Of a stretch of 64,000 bases of DNA, positions 10,841 through 22,259 are shown piece after piece; position 1 is the stretch's first letter; each line of letters begins with the position of its first letter. Below the pieces are notes generated by a model. The model saw nothing but the letters and a program-made list of their open reading frames with translations, did not search any database and was not told the origin of the DNA. Location of the stretch: the NCBI GenBank assembly GCA_028095005.1, contig CM051462.1:85695846-85759845 (forward strand), in the 5' to 3' direction. The DNA is from Rhynchospora pubera (taxonomy: Eukaryota > Streptophyta > Magnoliopsida > Poales > Cyperaceae). Both the position numbers and the translations under genes were made by a program.

Positions 10841-13813
10841 AGGTCCGGTCAGGTTAGGGTTTGGCGGTCCAGGCTGCGGTTCCGACTTCTGAGTGTTAGC
10901 ACTTAACACACGTGATGATATAAAATTATTACATAATTTTTAAGGCTTATTTCAAAGTTGGCTGATAGTGAGCAACATCACAGAAATAACAGAGTGCTAT
11001 TTGGATTTGTTTTTTTTTTTTTTTGGGTTTTGATGTTATAATTAAATAAAAACCCAGCGGTCAGAGATGACAGCTTGCAGATTTAAAACGAGGGTACATC
11101 TTGAAAGAAATATTTGTTCTATAAATTCCTACTAAGTGTAGCATTAAGTTAATCATCTGGAAAAATTAAATACCAACAAGAGAGGTGGGAACTTTGATGA
11201 ATGTACACTCTTGTAATAATTGTCACAGGCTGTTTTTGTACTCTTCTAGCTTGGTCTATAGACAATTTCTTTTTCTCCTTTCAATTTTGTGAAGGATTCA
11301 GTACTGGTCTCTCATAAGTCATAACTGCATATGATTAAAACTATTTAGTAATAGTTTTCCTTTAAAGTGCTGTAGAAAACATAAAATTAGACAGGATTTA
11401 ACAATAGATTTACTATTCTAAAACCTTCATCAGAAAATATATTGACTAAGATACAACCACAAAAGGCACTACGTTTTTCTAAATCAAATTTAAAAACTTG
11501 CTTAACCAGGTGAACTGATGGAGATGGAACGGGGTGAAACCGTGAAAGTGAAAATACAAACTAAAGAAGAATGAACGCTTTTGATAATGATAGGTGAATT
11601 TGCCTTCAAAAACTAGATAATGGTAAGTTAATTTAAACATAACAACTCCGGACAATACATTTTGGACAGTTGAATGTAGCTGTTGGATCCCAATCCAGTG
11701 ATGCACAGCGATTACCGTGAAAGAGATCTAACGGTTTAGAATGTGAACCTTTGTTGTCTAGCTGCGGAGAATCTGGAATTCTGGATTAAGAGAAAGTTGG
11801 GCCTGTTCCTATCACCAACTTTGTTTTCTACTTTTCTTCTTTGGTGAAAGGAAGTTATGACTTGGTTTTGTGTTGTATAAAATTGTCCAATATTGGTTTC
11901 TATTCTAGCCTAGAATATTGAACAATAGAAACAATATTCTTATCTCTAAAATGTAATTATGTCTAAAAATATAACCGAGTCAAAAAAATATATATTGTTT
12001 TGAAGGTAGGCATTCATAAATCTAAATGCAACCGTCCAAACTTCAACGATAATTTTGCTAAAGGTTTGAATGAGGTATATTTATGTTGTTACATATTGTA
12101 ATAAGAATGCAGAATAAGCAATTTTTTTTCTCTACAAAACAAACTATGCGCTTGTGGCCCTATCGCCTACAATATCTAGACAATATCTACCTAGGAATAT
12201 TATTCTAGTACAGGTATTTTCTGTATATGAGAAGATATCAAAACAGTTCACGTGTAGCTCTTTGTCCAGTGCCCCCCACTTGGTGGCTGGTGACCCCAAT
12301 CAGGTGGGCTCTCCTTTAAATTTGGAGACATAATTATTATTTAATAATTTGAGGCAGATTTAGAATTATTATTTAAAATAATACAGGCTACATCGAAACC
12401 AAAAATGCTTTCAATTTCGTATAACTAGGAGATGTTCCAATGATCTAGGACCGTTTTAGAAGCAACGATATTACATTGTAATTAACTTAATTATGTACCT
12501 GCCTTTTGTTTAAATTTTCGTAGAATTATTACATATTATTATTATTATTATTATTATTATTTGATTACTTCTTTCTGTTGTGCTAATTTTTTAAATTGGA
12601 GACGATATTTGAAGCAGTGGAGCCATTTGTTTGTGGAAAAATGGAGTGCTCCAAGTCTTCACAAATAGCGACCGAGGCACCGGGTCTTAAAAGTAATCAA
12701 AACAGCAACTGCGAGTACATTTTCTGATGGTCCACAAGGATCCTGGGTCTGCAAAATATCGCATGAAATGATCTATAAAGGTGCTCCTTCCTTGCAAGTT
12801 CAAATTAGTTAGATCAATTTATTGTAGATTATGTTTCATGAAAGGCATTTTCTTTAAAGTATTCGATAAGATTTTGAATAACTTGGTATAATGTGGTTAT
12901 ATATTTTTTTGTTCAGAATTCAAAATGACGCGCGATTGAATGTAGATATACATTATCACTCCTCGAGTATTAAGCTACCAACTATGCTAAGGCTCTAATC
13001 AAAATCGAGGACAACTGAGAAAGGAAAAAAAAAAAAAAAAAAAAAAAGAGAAAAGAAATTCTAAACCACCCTTTTGATTTGTACACAAATGATTCTTTCC
13101 ACTTGCCATACAAAGTTTTGTCAACCATTATTCTCTATATCTCTACTACCTATAAAAGCACACGTATTCAAGGAATTAAATAATTAGACGAAAGATGTAA
13201 ACAATTATTTACTCTATAGATTCTTAGCCATTGGTTGTTTAAATCAATGGATGGATGGTAACGATGGCACAACAAATATGGAAATCTTCATTAAAATAAT
13301 ATTTTTTTTTCATTTTAGAAATAGAGATATCTCTAAATGGGTGGGTTCCTTTGCTAGTCTTGAGATACTTAGTTTGTCAACCCTTATTTTTGTTTTATAT
13401 AGAATTGTATTTGTTAGGCAATAAAAATATAGATAAATATCTTTCAAAAAAAATAATAAATTGTTTAAACACCATTGATCAACTAGACCCTTTTTCTGTC
13501 AAAGGGTTAACTCTTTATCTGAAATCGACATCTAGACTATATATCAGATTAGATTATACAAATCAATGTTCCATAATTGATATAAAGAATTTTTACACCC
13601 CTAGTTAGTATATGTATGACCTTTTTATGGTACTTATATTATAAGACAAGTAGTAGGGATAATAGTTAAATGGATGAGATACTTTTTTAAACCTTTTCAT
13701 TTCCTACGATTTTACATGTTTAGTATTCATTAGTACAATTAACAGAACGAGCAATCAAAATATCAAAATACTTTAAAAAAAAGTATAACCATACATTATA
13801 GTATATATTAATT
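10841..13813. other. AT-rich intergenic sequence with simple repeats
   Basis: No gene or bounded element is visible. Simple tracts include poly-T near 11010, (ATT)n at about 12530-12560 and a poly-A run at about 13025-13047. Confidence 0.5.
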
Positions 13814-15352
13814 AGAAAATTTAATATGCAGTATAGTTAGGGATGAAAACGGAGCGGATAAAATCCGCTCCGATCCGTATCCAAATCCGAAAAATACGCA
13901 TAACATCCGATCCGTATCCGTATCCGAACATATCCGTATTCGTATTCGTATCCGCCAAAAAAATATGGATGCGGATATGGTTTTGAGTTTTTGACAATAT
14001 CCGATCCGTATTCGTATCCGACATGGATATTATCCGTATCCGATAGATATTAATCCATTTATCCGTATTTTTAACGGCATAAGATAATTAATATAATTAC
14101 TTATCTACATTAGAGAATACTTTTAATTATATAATGCTTAATTTTTATTAGATAAGTTCTCTTATAATAATATTTTTATTTGGAACATAAAATTATTTTT
14201 AATTTTTTATTATTGAGACGATTATATATGATAATAATACTAAAATTAATTTTTTTTCTCTAATCATGTTGATTACATATGATTAATATACTTTTTTAAT
14301 GTATGATGACATTTAAGGTAACATGATATGATTTGACATTGAATAGTTAAATATACTGTTGGAATTCAAATTGTGGAAAGACAGAATTTATTGATCAATT
14401 CTATTAAATTTGTACTTATGTGGTGCTTGCAATTTTATTGATTAATTCATAAATTTGATAATTACGGTTATATATGTGATTTATTGAATCCAATATATTT
14501 GTTGAGAATCCAACCAATAATGTTAATAATAATTTAATTTATACATATTATATATAATATTTTGATGAAATTTTGGATTTAATTGGTTGAAAGAATAAAT
14601 TTTGTACACTGCTTACCTTATTACCTTATTATCGTATAATTTATATTGTTTGAATATAACTTATTGCATGACATGAAAATTTTTTTATGCTTCAGCTACT
14701 CTCATATATAACAAATTTTTATACGCAATATGAAATTTAAAAAAGTTCTAAAGAAATGAAATAAAATAAATTGATCGTTATATGATCCGTATCCGACAAA
14801 ATATATTCGTATTCGACTCCGTATCCGATAATATCCGAACCGTATCCGTATCCGTTTAATATCCGAACCGTATCCGTATCCGAACGCATCCGTATTCGTA
14901 TCCGTATCCGAGAAAAAAATATGGATGCGGATATGGGAAGACCTACATCCGCTCCGTATCCGATCCGTTTTCATCCCTAACTATAGTGTATAGGGTATTT
15001 CGTGCACACGAACCTTTTCGGGGGTATTTTTATAAATTGATAAATCTAATTTAACCAATCTAATCTATATATTAAAATCTCATAGTAAATCAAATTTTAC
15101 AATTTTTTTTCAAATTTTTTAAAACATGCCATTTTTGGAATATTGTAAATAGTACAACATTTCAAAAATGACATGTTTTAAAAAATTCTAAAAAAATAGT
15201 AAGAAAATCTAAAAATTATAAATTTTGATTTTCTATGAGATTTCAATATGTATAGATTGATTAAATTAGATTTGTCAATTTACAAAAATATCCCTGAAAA
15301 AGTCCGTGGTGCATGAAATGCCCTATGCACTATAGTGCATATTAAACTTTCT
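13814..15352. mobile_element. Hairpin MITE (~390 bp) split by a hAT-like insertion
   Basis: The left flank of the hAT-like element reads GAAAATTTAATATGCAGTATAGT and its right flank continues GTGTATAGGGTATTTCGTGCAC. The reverse complement of 15318-15352 reads through the same sequence without interruption (GAAAGTTTAATATGCACTATAGTGCATAGGGC). Removing 13838-14987 restores a hairpin of about 390 bp with arms meeting near 15150 and the AAACATGCCATTTTTGG inner arm. Its size and inner motifs match the other hairpin MITEs of the window. Confidence 0.7.
13838..14979. mobile_element. Non-autonomous hAT-like element with ATCCGT-rich ends
   Basis: Termini TAGGGATGAAAACGGA and its inverse are flanked by 8-bp near-identical duplications, AGTATAGT (13830-13837) and ACTATAGT (14980-14987), as expected for hAT elements. 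About 200 bp at each end are packed with TATCCGTATCCG units. A shared direct block, AAAAAAATATGGATGCGGAT, occurs in both subterminal regions (about 13960 and 14910). The ~700-bp centre is AT-rich without a transposase. Open frames through the TATCCG repeats are repeat artefacts. Confidence 0.8.
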
Positions 15353-16225
15353 CGCATTGAGATTAATTCAATAAAAGAAGTAAAATTGAAAAGTAAATTT
15401 TATTTATAAAAGAACTTGAAAATAGCCCTAAAAAAATTAAACAAGAAATGCATGTGAAATTCTCGCATATGATATTATATATGCTCTGATCGGAATATTT
15501 TTTTTTCCTGTGAAAATTTGATTTGAAATTTTCATGTTATTGAAATGCATTTATCCAGATAAATATGTTTTATTTCATTTGTTCGGAATTTTCAAATTAT
15601 TAGATCCAATAAAATTTTAATAAATCAATTCTAATTAAAATGGACTCAAATTAAATCCCATCTAAATATCATTCCGATGAAAGCCATAATGTTTTTGCTG
15701 TGTAATTGCCTTTCATATGCTCATGTCTTATTGGTTTACATTTTTTCTTCTCAAAAAAAGAAAAAAAAACTTGGTATACTTTTTCCAAGTCAACTCTAGA
15801 ACAATACTAAACTAGTTAATACTTAAATAGTAATGAATTGTGGCACCTACAAACTCCACAAATTTGACCAATCCAAAACACACTGCAATTATTATTTGTC
15901 TTGCTGCTCAAGCAAAATTTGATTCCATTTCTGTGGTAGGCCTAGCTATATTGGTCATTTTCATAGTTTGAATAGAACTACCAAGGTAAAATTGATAGGT
16001 ATATTAATAATTTGCCTACTCCAGATAAAATCACATGTTTGAGTCGTATTAACCGAACTAAGACCTTTTTAATTTCAATGTTATGGACCACGAATTATCC
16101 AGACCGTTTGATCGGACAATGCAATGATCACATTTAAGAAATATCAATAATACTATTATGAATTCTCATTTTTTTTTAATAATTTTAATAAATCCCGAGA
16201 TACACTTGTAGACAGAAATGACGTC
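15353..16225. other. AT-rich intergenic sequence
   Basis: No gene, domain or bounded repeat is visible. Confidence 0.45.
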
Positions 16226-16230
16226 CAGAG

Positions 16231-17992
16231 TGTTAGAAAGTGTGCTAATTTTATTTTATGCTAATTACCAATTAATTAACCAAGCAAACAAAGCACACAC
16301 AAGGATCTAGTACATAAGCTATTCAATCACACGAGAAAAGGGTTGGAAGTCTACCTCTCTTGGTATCGCAACCAAGAGGCTCGTTCCAACGGTTTGGTGT
16401 CGGTGGCGTGCTCTCCAAGAACCTCCACGCCGTGCGCCTCGAGTCCACTAAGGAATTAACCACCTCCTCAAACCAATTATGCTAGTAATTGGGAGAAGTG
16501 TGTCTAATTCCAAAGCTTTCGCTCTTCAAGTTAATTCTCCAATTAATTTAGTGGAAAAGCTTGCTCAACACATGAGCTAAGAGGTGGATAAGAGAAGAGA
16601 GAAAGAGAGGAAAAATTCTGAAAAATTTTCCTTCCTCTTTGGGAGTTTCGGCCAAGGGAGAGAGAGGAAAGAGAGGTGTGTGGAGGCTAGGGTATGCTCC
16701 CAAAGAACACCCCTTTATATAGACCTCATACCTTAGCTCTCATCCAACTTTTGATGGACAAAAATGCCCCTCCCTAGCCGCACCTACCAACCCTTCAATT
16801 GGGTTGGGCCTCAAGTCTAGTTGAGCCCAATTCTCTTCTATTTAATTGCACCTTCCATTGGACATTAAATTAACTAATTAATTTAAAGGCCCAATTGCTC
16901 AAATAATTAAATGTGTTGATTATAATTAATTATTAACTATTTAATAATTAATATGGAATTAGTCAATGCATTAAATTATTTCTATATGATCTATTTGACT
17001 TAATTAATCATAACGGTCCATAACGGTATACGATTAATTAATCAACTTATCATATTTTGCAAAACCAATTGTTGCAAATAAACAATTTATGCACGTGTGG
17101 TTAAACACCTTATTATGTGTGACCCTTTGAGGATTTATGCTATGTTGGACATGGAATTAAATCGCTATTTAATTCTAATAATCATAAGCGGTATCTAGCA
17201 ACACGTTATGATTCCCAATTCACATAAATAGTGTACTGCTACAATATTTCAATCCTGCATGAGAGAATAATTAGTTTCTCTATTTTGATTCTTATGTCAC
17301 ACGATATCATCGTATAATCCAAGATAGGAACGTGTCATTCTTGCAGATTATACGTTTCTTGATCTAGAGATAATTGTATCAGTTGCTAGCAAACAATCTA
17401 TCTCCATCAAGGGGCCCAAACAGATATCGTCACTCACTAAGTGAATTAATGAGGGACATACGGTTTTCTTGATAATTAGCTTTTCCCCGCACAATTCAAG
17501 AATACTTAAATCAAGTCCGTATAGCAGCCTTTATCAGGAATCAGCGGTAGACATGATTTATAGCATCTATCCTCATGTGGAAAAGATAATCATCTCAAAC
17601 TTAGAACCAAAATCATAACGAAATAAATAATGACACGTAACACAATCCATATATTTATTTCGTGGGGTCCAATCCTGTACTATGTTCTATAACATATACA
17701 TATGCAATTAAGTTGGTTACTCTTAACCTATGATTTATAGAACTTAATCATCACTTAATCTGCATACTAATCTTATTGATAACTAATGTTCTCTGTTAAT
17801 TATCAAGATTATGGACTTTTAGATTTATCGTTGTCATTTACTACTAAATGAATAACAGTGATCTATAATTCAGATCCTCAACCTGAATGAACTGTCAACG
17901 ATTAAATCAAAGAACAAATGATCTGAAATCATCAATAACATAAACTATAGAAGTAGCCTAATAAGATTGGCTTCTAGGACATATCTCTAACA
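16231..17992 (-). repeat. 3' LTR of the copia element
   Basis: It is 1762 bp, the same length as the other LTR and nearly identical. It contains the TATA-like CTTTATATA on the plus strand at 16713-16721. Confidence 0.95.
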
Positions 17993-18003
17993 ATCTCCCA
18001 CTT
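17993..18003 (-). other. Polypurine tract of the copia element
   Basis: Reads AAGTGGGAGAT on the minus strand immediately before the 3' LTR, the position and composition expected of the plus-strand primer. Confidence 0.85.
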
Positions 18004-18107
18004 GGCCTAGAGTCAATCAATGGTGACTTCTAGCAAGTGCATAGTACTCAATGTAATATCCAAAATATACATGTCTCATACTAAAGCCTAGTAATAAAAG
18101 ATACAAC

Positions 18108-21100
18108 TCAAAGCCACTCAGGCATACGCCTAATCCCCATGGATGCTACATGCAACTCATGTGCGGCTCGAGATAAAGGTTTTGTCAGAGGGTCCGCTGT
18201 GTTCGCGGCACCGTCCACCTTCTTGACCTTGACCCATCCATCATTGATCAACTGACGGATGAGATGGAATCGTCGTAGAATGTGCCTAGTCTTCTGGTGA
18301 GACCTAGGCTCCTTGGACTGAGCTATGGCTCCCGTGTTGTCGCAGTAGATATCCACTGGACTTGAGATGCTTGGAACCACCTCTAGCTCGGTCAAGAACT
18401 CCTTGATCCATACACCTTCTTTCGCTGCTTCACCAGCCGCTAAGTATTCTGCTTCGGTGACGGAATCGGCCGTAGTATCTTGCTTGGAACTCTTCCAACT
18501 TACGGCACCACCATTGAGCAGAAATACGAAGCCGGACTGTGATTTTGAGTCATCTCGATCGGTTTGGAAACTAGCATCGGTGTAACCACTTACAACGAGC
18601 TCTTGGTCTCCACCATATACGAGAATGCTATCCTTTGTTCTCTTGAGATATTTGAGGATATTCTTGACTGCAGTCCAATGTGCCATGCCGGGATTGGCTT
18701 GGAATCGACTAGTCACGCTAATCGGATGTGCCACATCGGGACGAGTGCATAGCATGGCATACATAATCGATCCGACCACAGATGGATACTGGAATTTCTT
18801 CATGTATTCACGATCTGTATCATTGGTCGGACTTTGAGACTTGCTCAAGAAAATGCCATGTGACATAGGCAAGAATCCCTTTTTGGAATTTGCCATGTTG
18901 TGTTTGTTCAACACTTTGTCAATATATGCATCTTGGCTCAAACCTAACATCCTTCTCGATCTATCTCTATAGATCTTGATTCCTAGGATATAGGCGGCTT
19001 CGCCCAAATCTTTCATTGAGAACACCTTCTTCAATGAATCCTTAACTGCATTCAACTCGGGGATATCATTCCCGATCAAGAGGATATCATCAACATATAG
19101 AACAAGAAACACAACCACGCTCCCACTGATTCTCTTGTAAACACAAGGTTCCTTTTCGCTTTGGACGAAGTTCAATTTCTTGACTTCTTCATCAAAGCGT
19201 TTGTTCCAACTCCTTGATGCTTGCTTCAATCCATAAATGGACCTTTGAAGTTTGCATACCTTGTTAGCATTCTTTGGATCCACAAAACACTCGGGTTGTG
19301 TCATATACACATCCTCTTCCAAATTTCCATTTAGGAAGGCGGTTTTGACATCCATTTGCCATATTTCATAATCATAAAATGCGGCAATTGCTAGCATGAT
19401 CCGAATGGACTTGAACATGACGACGGGCGAGAAGGTTTCTTCATAGTCAATACCATGAACTTGTTTGTAACCTTTCGCTACGAGTCGTGCTTTGTAAATG
19501 GACAAGTTGCCATCCATGTCGACCTTTTTTTTAAAGATCCATTTGTTCTCAACGGGTTTTACTCCGTTGGGAAGATCAACCAAGGTCCATACCTTGTTGT
19601 CATACATGGATTGCATTTCGGATTCCATGGCCTTAAGCCATTCCTTGGAGTCTGGTTTTCTTTTCATGTCATCAATGGTCAAAGGCTCATCGTTCTCCAT
19701 GACGAGAACGTCGTGCAAACCTAAATATCTTATAGGTGGACGACTTGGCCTTGCCGATCTTCGTAGGGTAGATGCCTGAGGTTCTTGAACTTGCTCCACA
19801 ACGGTTTGTGGGCTTTGTTCTTGAACTTCAAGTATAGGTGCGTCCTCAACACTATCGACACGCGATATGTTTGAGTATTCATTTGAGGGAGCTTGTTCTT
19901 GAACTTCTTCTTCCACAACAACTTGAGGAATGGGTTCGGCCACAATCTCGTTCGGTGCAACCTCAATTGGCACTATATTTGGAACAACCACATTACCTAC
20001 TTGAGGTATGTTTTGTTGTTGTGGTTCTTGAATTTCTTCAATAACCACGTCGCTCCTACTACTTCTCCTTGAGATAAACTCCTTTTCCAAGAATTCCGCA
20101 TGTCGTGCAATAACTATCTTGTTCTCGACACGGTTATAGAAGTAGTAACCCTTCGTTTCCTTAGGGTATCCTACGAAATGACATTTGTCCGATTTAGGTC
20201 CAAGCTTATCGCTCACTAGCCTTTTCACATAAGCTTCACAACCCCAAATCTTGAGAAACATCATGCTAGGTTTCGAACCAAACCATAGCTCATAGGGTGT
20301 TTTCTCAACGGACTTTGATGGAACACGGTTCAAAGTAAAAGCTGCGGTTTCAATTGCATAACCCCAAAAGGACATAGGCAAATCAGTTTGGCTCATCATC
20401 GATCGAACCATGTCTAGCAAAGTTCGATTCCTCCTTTCGGACACACCATTCCATTGTGGTGTTCCTGGTGGAGTGAGTTGTGGAATGATTCCACACTCCT
20501 TTAGATAATTGCCAAATTCATGGCTTAAGTACTCACCACCTCTATCGGATCGTAAGGCCTTGATTTTTCGATCAAGTTGGTTCTCAACTTCACTCTTAAA
20601 CTCTTTGAACTTGTCAAAGGTTTCAGATTTGTGACGCATCAAGTAGATATACCCGTATCTACTATAATCGTCAGTGAACGTGACGAAGTATGAGAAACCT
20701 CCACGTGCACAAATGCTCATAGGTCCACATACATCGGTATGTATGAGATCTAACAATCCATTTGCCCTTATCCCTTTGTTGGGGAAAGGCGCTTTGGTCA
20801 TTTTACCCATCAAACAAGATTCGCAAGTGTCAATTGACTCGAAAGCGAATTGATCCAAGAGACCAACGGATTGTAGTCTCTTGATGCGTTTCTCGTTGAT
20901 ATGACCTAAGCGGCAATGCCACATTAAAGTCGCATTCTCATGTGAAACCTTACGTTTTCTTTTGTCATTTTCAACACTCAAAACAAATCCATTCGAATCG
21001 AGCACATAAAGACCATTCAATAAATGTGCATCACAAAAACGAACTTCATTACGAAACAAAGTCAAGCACTTGTTCTTTATTACAACATCATAACCATCCA

Positions 21101-22259
21101 AATCCAAACAAGAAACGGATACAATGTTTCGAGTGATACATGGAACTACAAAAACATCCTTGAGTTCCAACACAAAACCAGAAGGCAAAGTTAATTCCAC
21201 GCTCCCAACGGCCATAGCGGAGATGCACGTGCCGTTACCGACGCGGAGTTGAACTTCGCCTTTCTCGAGCCGCCTTCTATTCTTTAGGACCTGCACATTT
21301 CGACAAATGTGAGCACACGAACCAGTATCGAATACCCAATCTGTGTGAGAAGTAGCGAGAAGGGTTTCGATGACAAATATACCTGAGGTAGAAGGTTGGA
21401 CAGTTTCCGCCTTCTTGTCAGCTAGGTACCTTGGGCAGTTTCTCTTCCAATGGCCCTTGTTGCTACAGTAGTAGCAAACGGTCTCGGAAGTGGCCGGGTT
21501 CTTCTTCTTCTTAGAACCCACGGGAGCACCCTTGGCCGGACCTTGGGGCGTCACCGGGCCTTTGCCTTTGCCTTTGCCTTTGCGGCCACGCTTTCTTATC
21601 TTCTTGCTCTTTCCACTCACCGCAAGAACATCCTTTGGGCCCTTCTCTTTCTTTAGACTCTCCTCCGTCTCAATGAGCATGTTTTGGATGTCATCCATGC
21701 TCTTGTCCATGCCGTTCATCCGGTAGTTCACAACGAAACCGGTGAAGCTTAGAGGGAGAGAATTGAGAATGAAGTCTTGAATCGCCCCCGAGGGGAAGGG
21801 CGTATCAAGCTTCTCAAGCTGCCGAAACAACCCCGCCATCTTCATGACGTGTGGCCCGACATCATGACTTTCGGCCAAGCGAGTGTTGGCGACGGCCTTG
21901 ATGAGACGGGCCCTTTCGGTGCGGGCCTTAGTTTGGAACATGTTGGATAGGCGAGTGATCATAGCGAACACTCCATAGCCACTATCCATGAACTCCTTTT
22001 GGAGTTCCGATTCCATTGTTGCCACCATCACGACGGACATCTCCATGTCCTCGTTTTCATGCTTCGCAAAGGCATCCTTTTCCTCTTGGGTAGCGGTTGC
22101 CTTTGGAGCCGATGGCATGGGAGTGGTGAGGAGATACTCTCTTTTCTCATACCTAAAGGCAAGCCTTAGGTTGCGATGCCAATCCAAAAAATTGGCACCG
22201 TTAAAAGCGAGTTTCTCTCTCTCAAGAAGAGAACGTAGCGTAAAAGATGAGGAAGACAT
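18108..22259 (-). CDS. Ty1/copia Gag-Pol polyprotein, intact
   Basis: One 1383-aa frame in copia order. Gag (about 15-210) is followed by a basic linker and a CCHC zinc knuckle (C262, C265, H270, C275). The protease has DTG at 311-313. The integrase has an HHCC zinc domain (H448, H453, C479, C482) and a DD35E catalytic triad (D509, D572, E608). Reverse transcriptase spans about 870-1110 with YVDD at 1055-1058. RNase H has acidic residues D1228, E1269 and D1307. Integrase before reverse transcriptase defines copia rather than gypsy. No stop or frameshift interrupts the frame. All catalytic residues I can check are present, so the protein could be functional. Gag and Pol are fused in one frame, as in most plant copia elements. 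Confidence 0.96.
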   Translation of the reverse strand: MSSSSFTLRSLLEREKLAFNGANFLDWHRNLRLAFRYEKREYLLTTPMPSAPKATATQEEKDAFAKHENEDMEMSVVMVATMESELQKEFMDSGYGVFAMITRLSNMFQTKARTERARLIKAVANTRLAESHDVGPHVMKMAGLFRQLEKLDTPFPSGAIQDFILNSLPLSFTGFVVNYRMNGMDKSMDDIQNMLIETEESLKKEKGPKDVLAVSGKSKKIRKRGRKGKGKGKGPVTPQGPAKGAPVGSKKKKNPATSETVCYYCSNKGHWKRNCPRYLADKKAETVQPSTSGIFVIETLLATSHTDWVFDTGSCAHICRNVQVLKNRRRLEKGEVQLRVGNGTCISAMAVGSVELTLPSGFVLELKDVFVVPCITRNIVSVSCLDLDGYDVVIKNKCLTLFRNEVRFCDAHLLNGLYVLDSNGFVLSVENDKRKRKVSHENATLMWHCRLGHINEKRIKRLQSVGLLDQFAFESIDTCESCLMGKMTKAPFPNKGIRANGLLDLIHTDVCGPMSICARGGFSYFVTFTDDYSRYGYIYLMRHKSETFDKFKEFKSEVENQLDRKIKALRSDRGGEYLSHEFGNYLKECGIIPQLTPPGTPQWNGVSERRNRTLLDMVRSMMSQTDLPMSFWGYAIETAAFTLNRVPSKSVEKTPYELWFGSKPSMMFLKIWGCEAYVKRLVSDKLGPKSDKCHFVGYPKETKGYYFYNRVENKIVIARHAEFLEKEFISRRSSRSDVVIEEIQEPQQQNIPQVGNVVVPNIVPIEVAPNEIVAEPIPQVVVEEEVQEQAPSNEYSNISRVDSVEDAPILEVQEQSPQTVVEQVQEPQASTLRRSARPSRPPIRYLGLHDVLVMENDEPLTIDDMKRKPDSKEWLKAMESEMQSMYDNKVWTLVDLPNGVKPVENKWIFKKKVDMDGNLSIYKARLVAKGYKQVHGIDYEETFSPVVMFKSIRIMLAIAAFYDYEIWQMDVKTAFLNGNLEEDVYMTQPECFVDPKNANKVCKLQRSIYGLKQASRSWNKRFDEEVKKLNFVQSEKEPCVYKRISGSVVVFLVLYVDDILLIGNDIPELNAVKDSLKKVFSMKDLGEAAYILGIKIYRDRSRRMLGLSQDAYIDKVLNKHNMANSKKGFLPMSHGIFLSKSQSPTNDTDREYMKKFQYPSVVGSIMYAMLCTRPDVAHPISVTSRFQANPGMAHWTAVKNILKYLKRTKDSILVYGGDQELVVSGYTDASFQTDRDDSKSQSGFVFLLNGGAVSWKSSKQDTTADSVTEAEYLAAGEAAKEGVWIKEFLTELEVVPSISSPVDIYCDNTGAIAQSKEPRSHQKTRHILRRFHLIRQLINDGWVKVKKVDGAANTADPLTKPLSRAAHELHVASMGIRRMPEWL

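Noticed and set aside
13821..14974. Frames rich in IRIRI/DTNTD
   Set aside because: They are translations of the TATCCG repeats at the ends of the hAT-like element.
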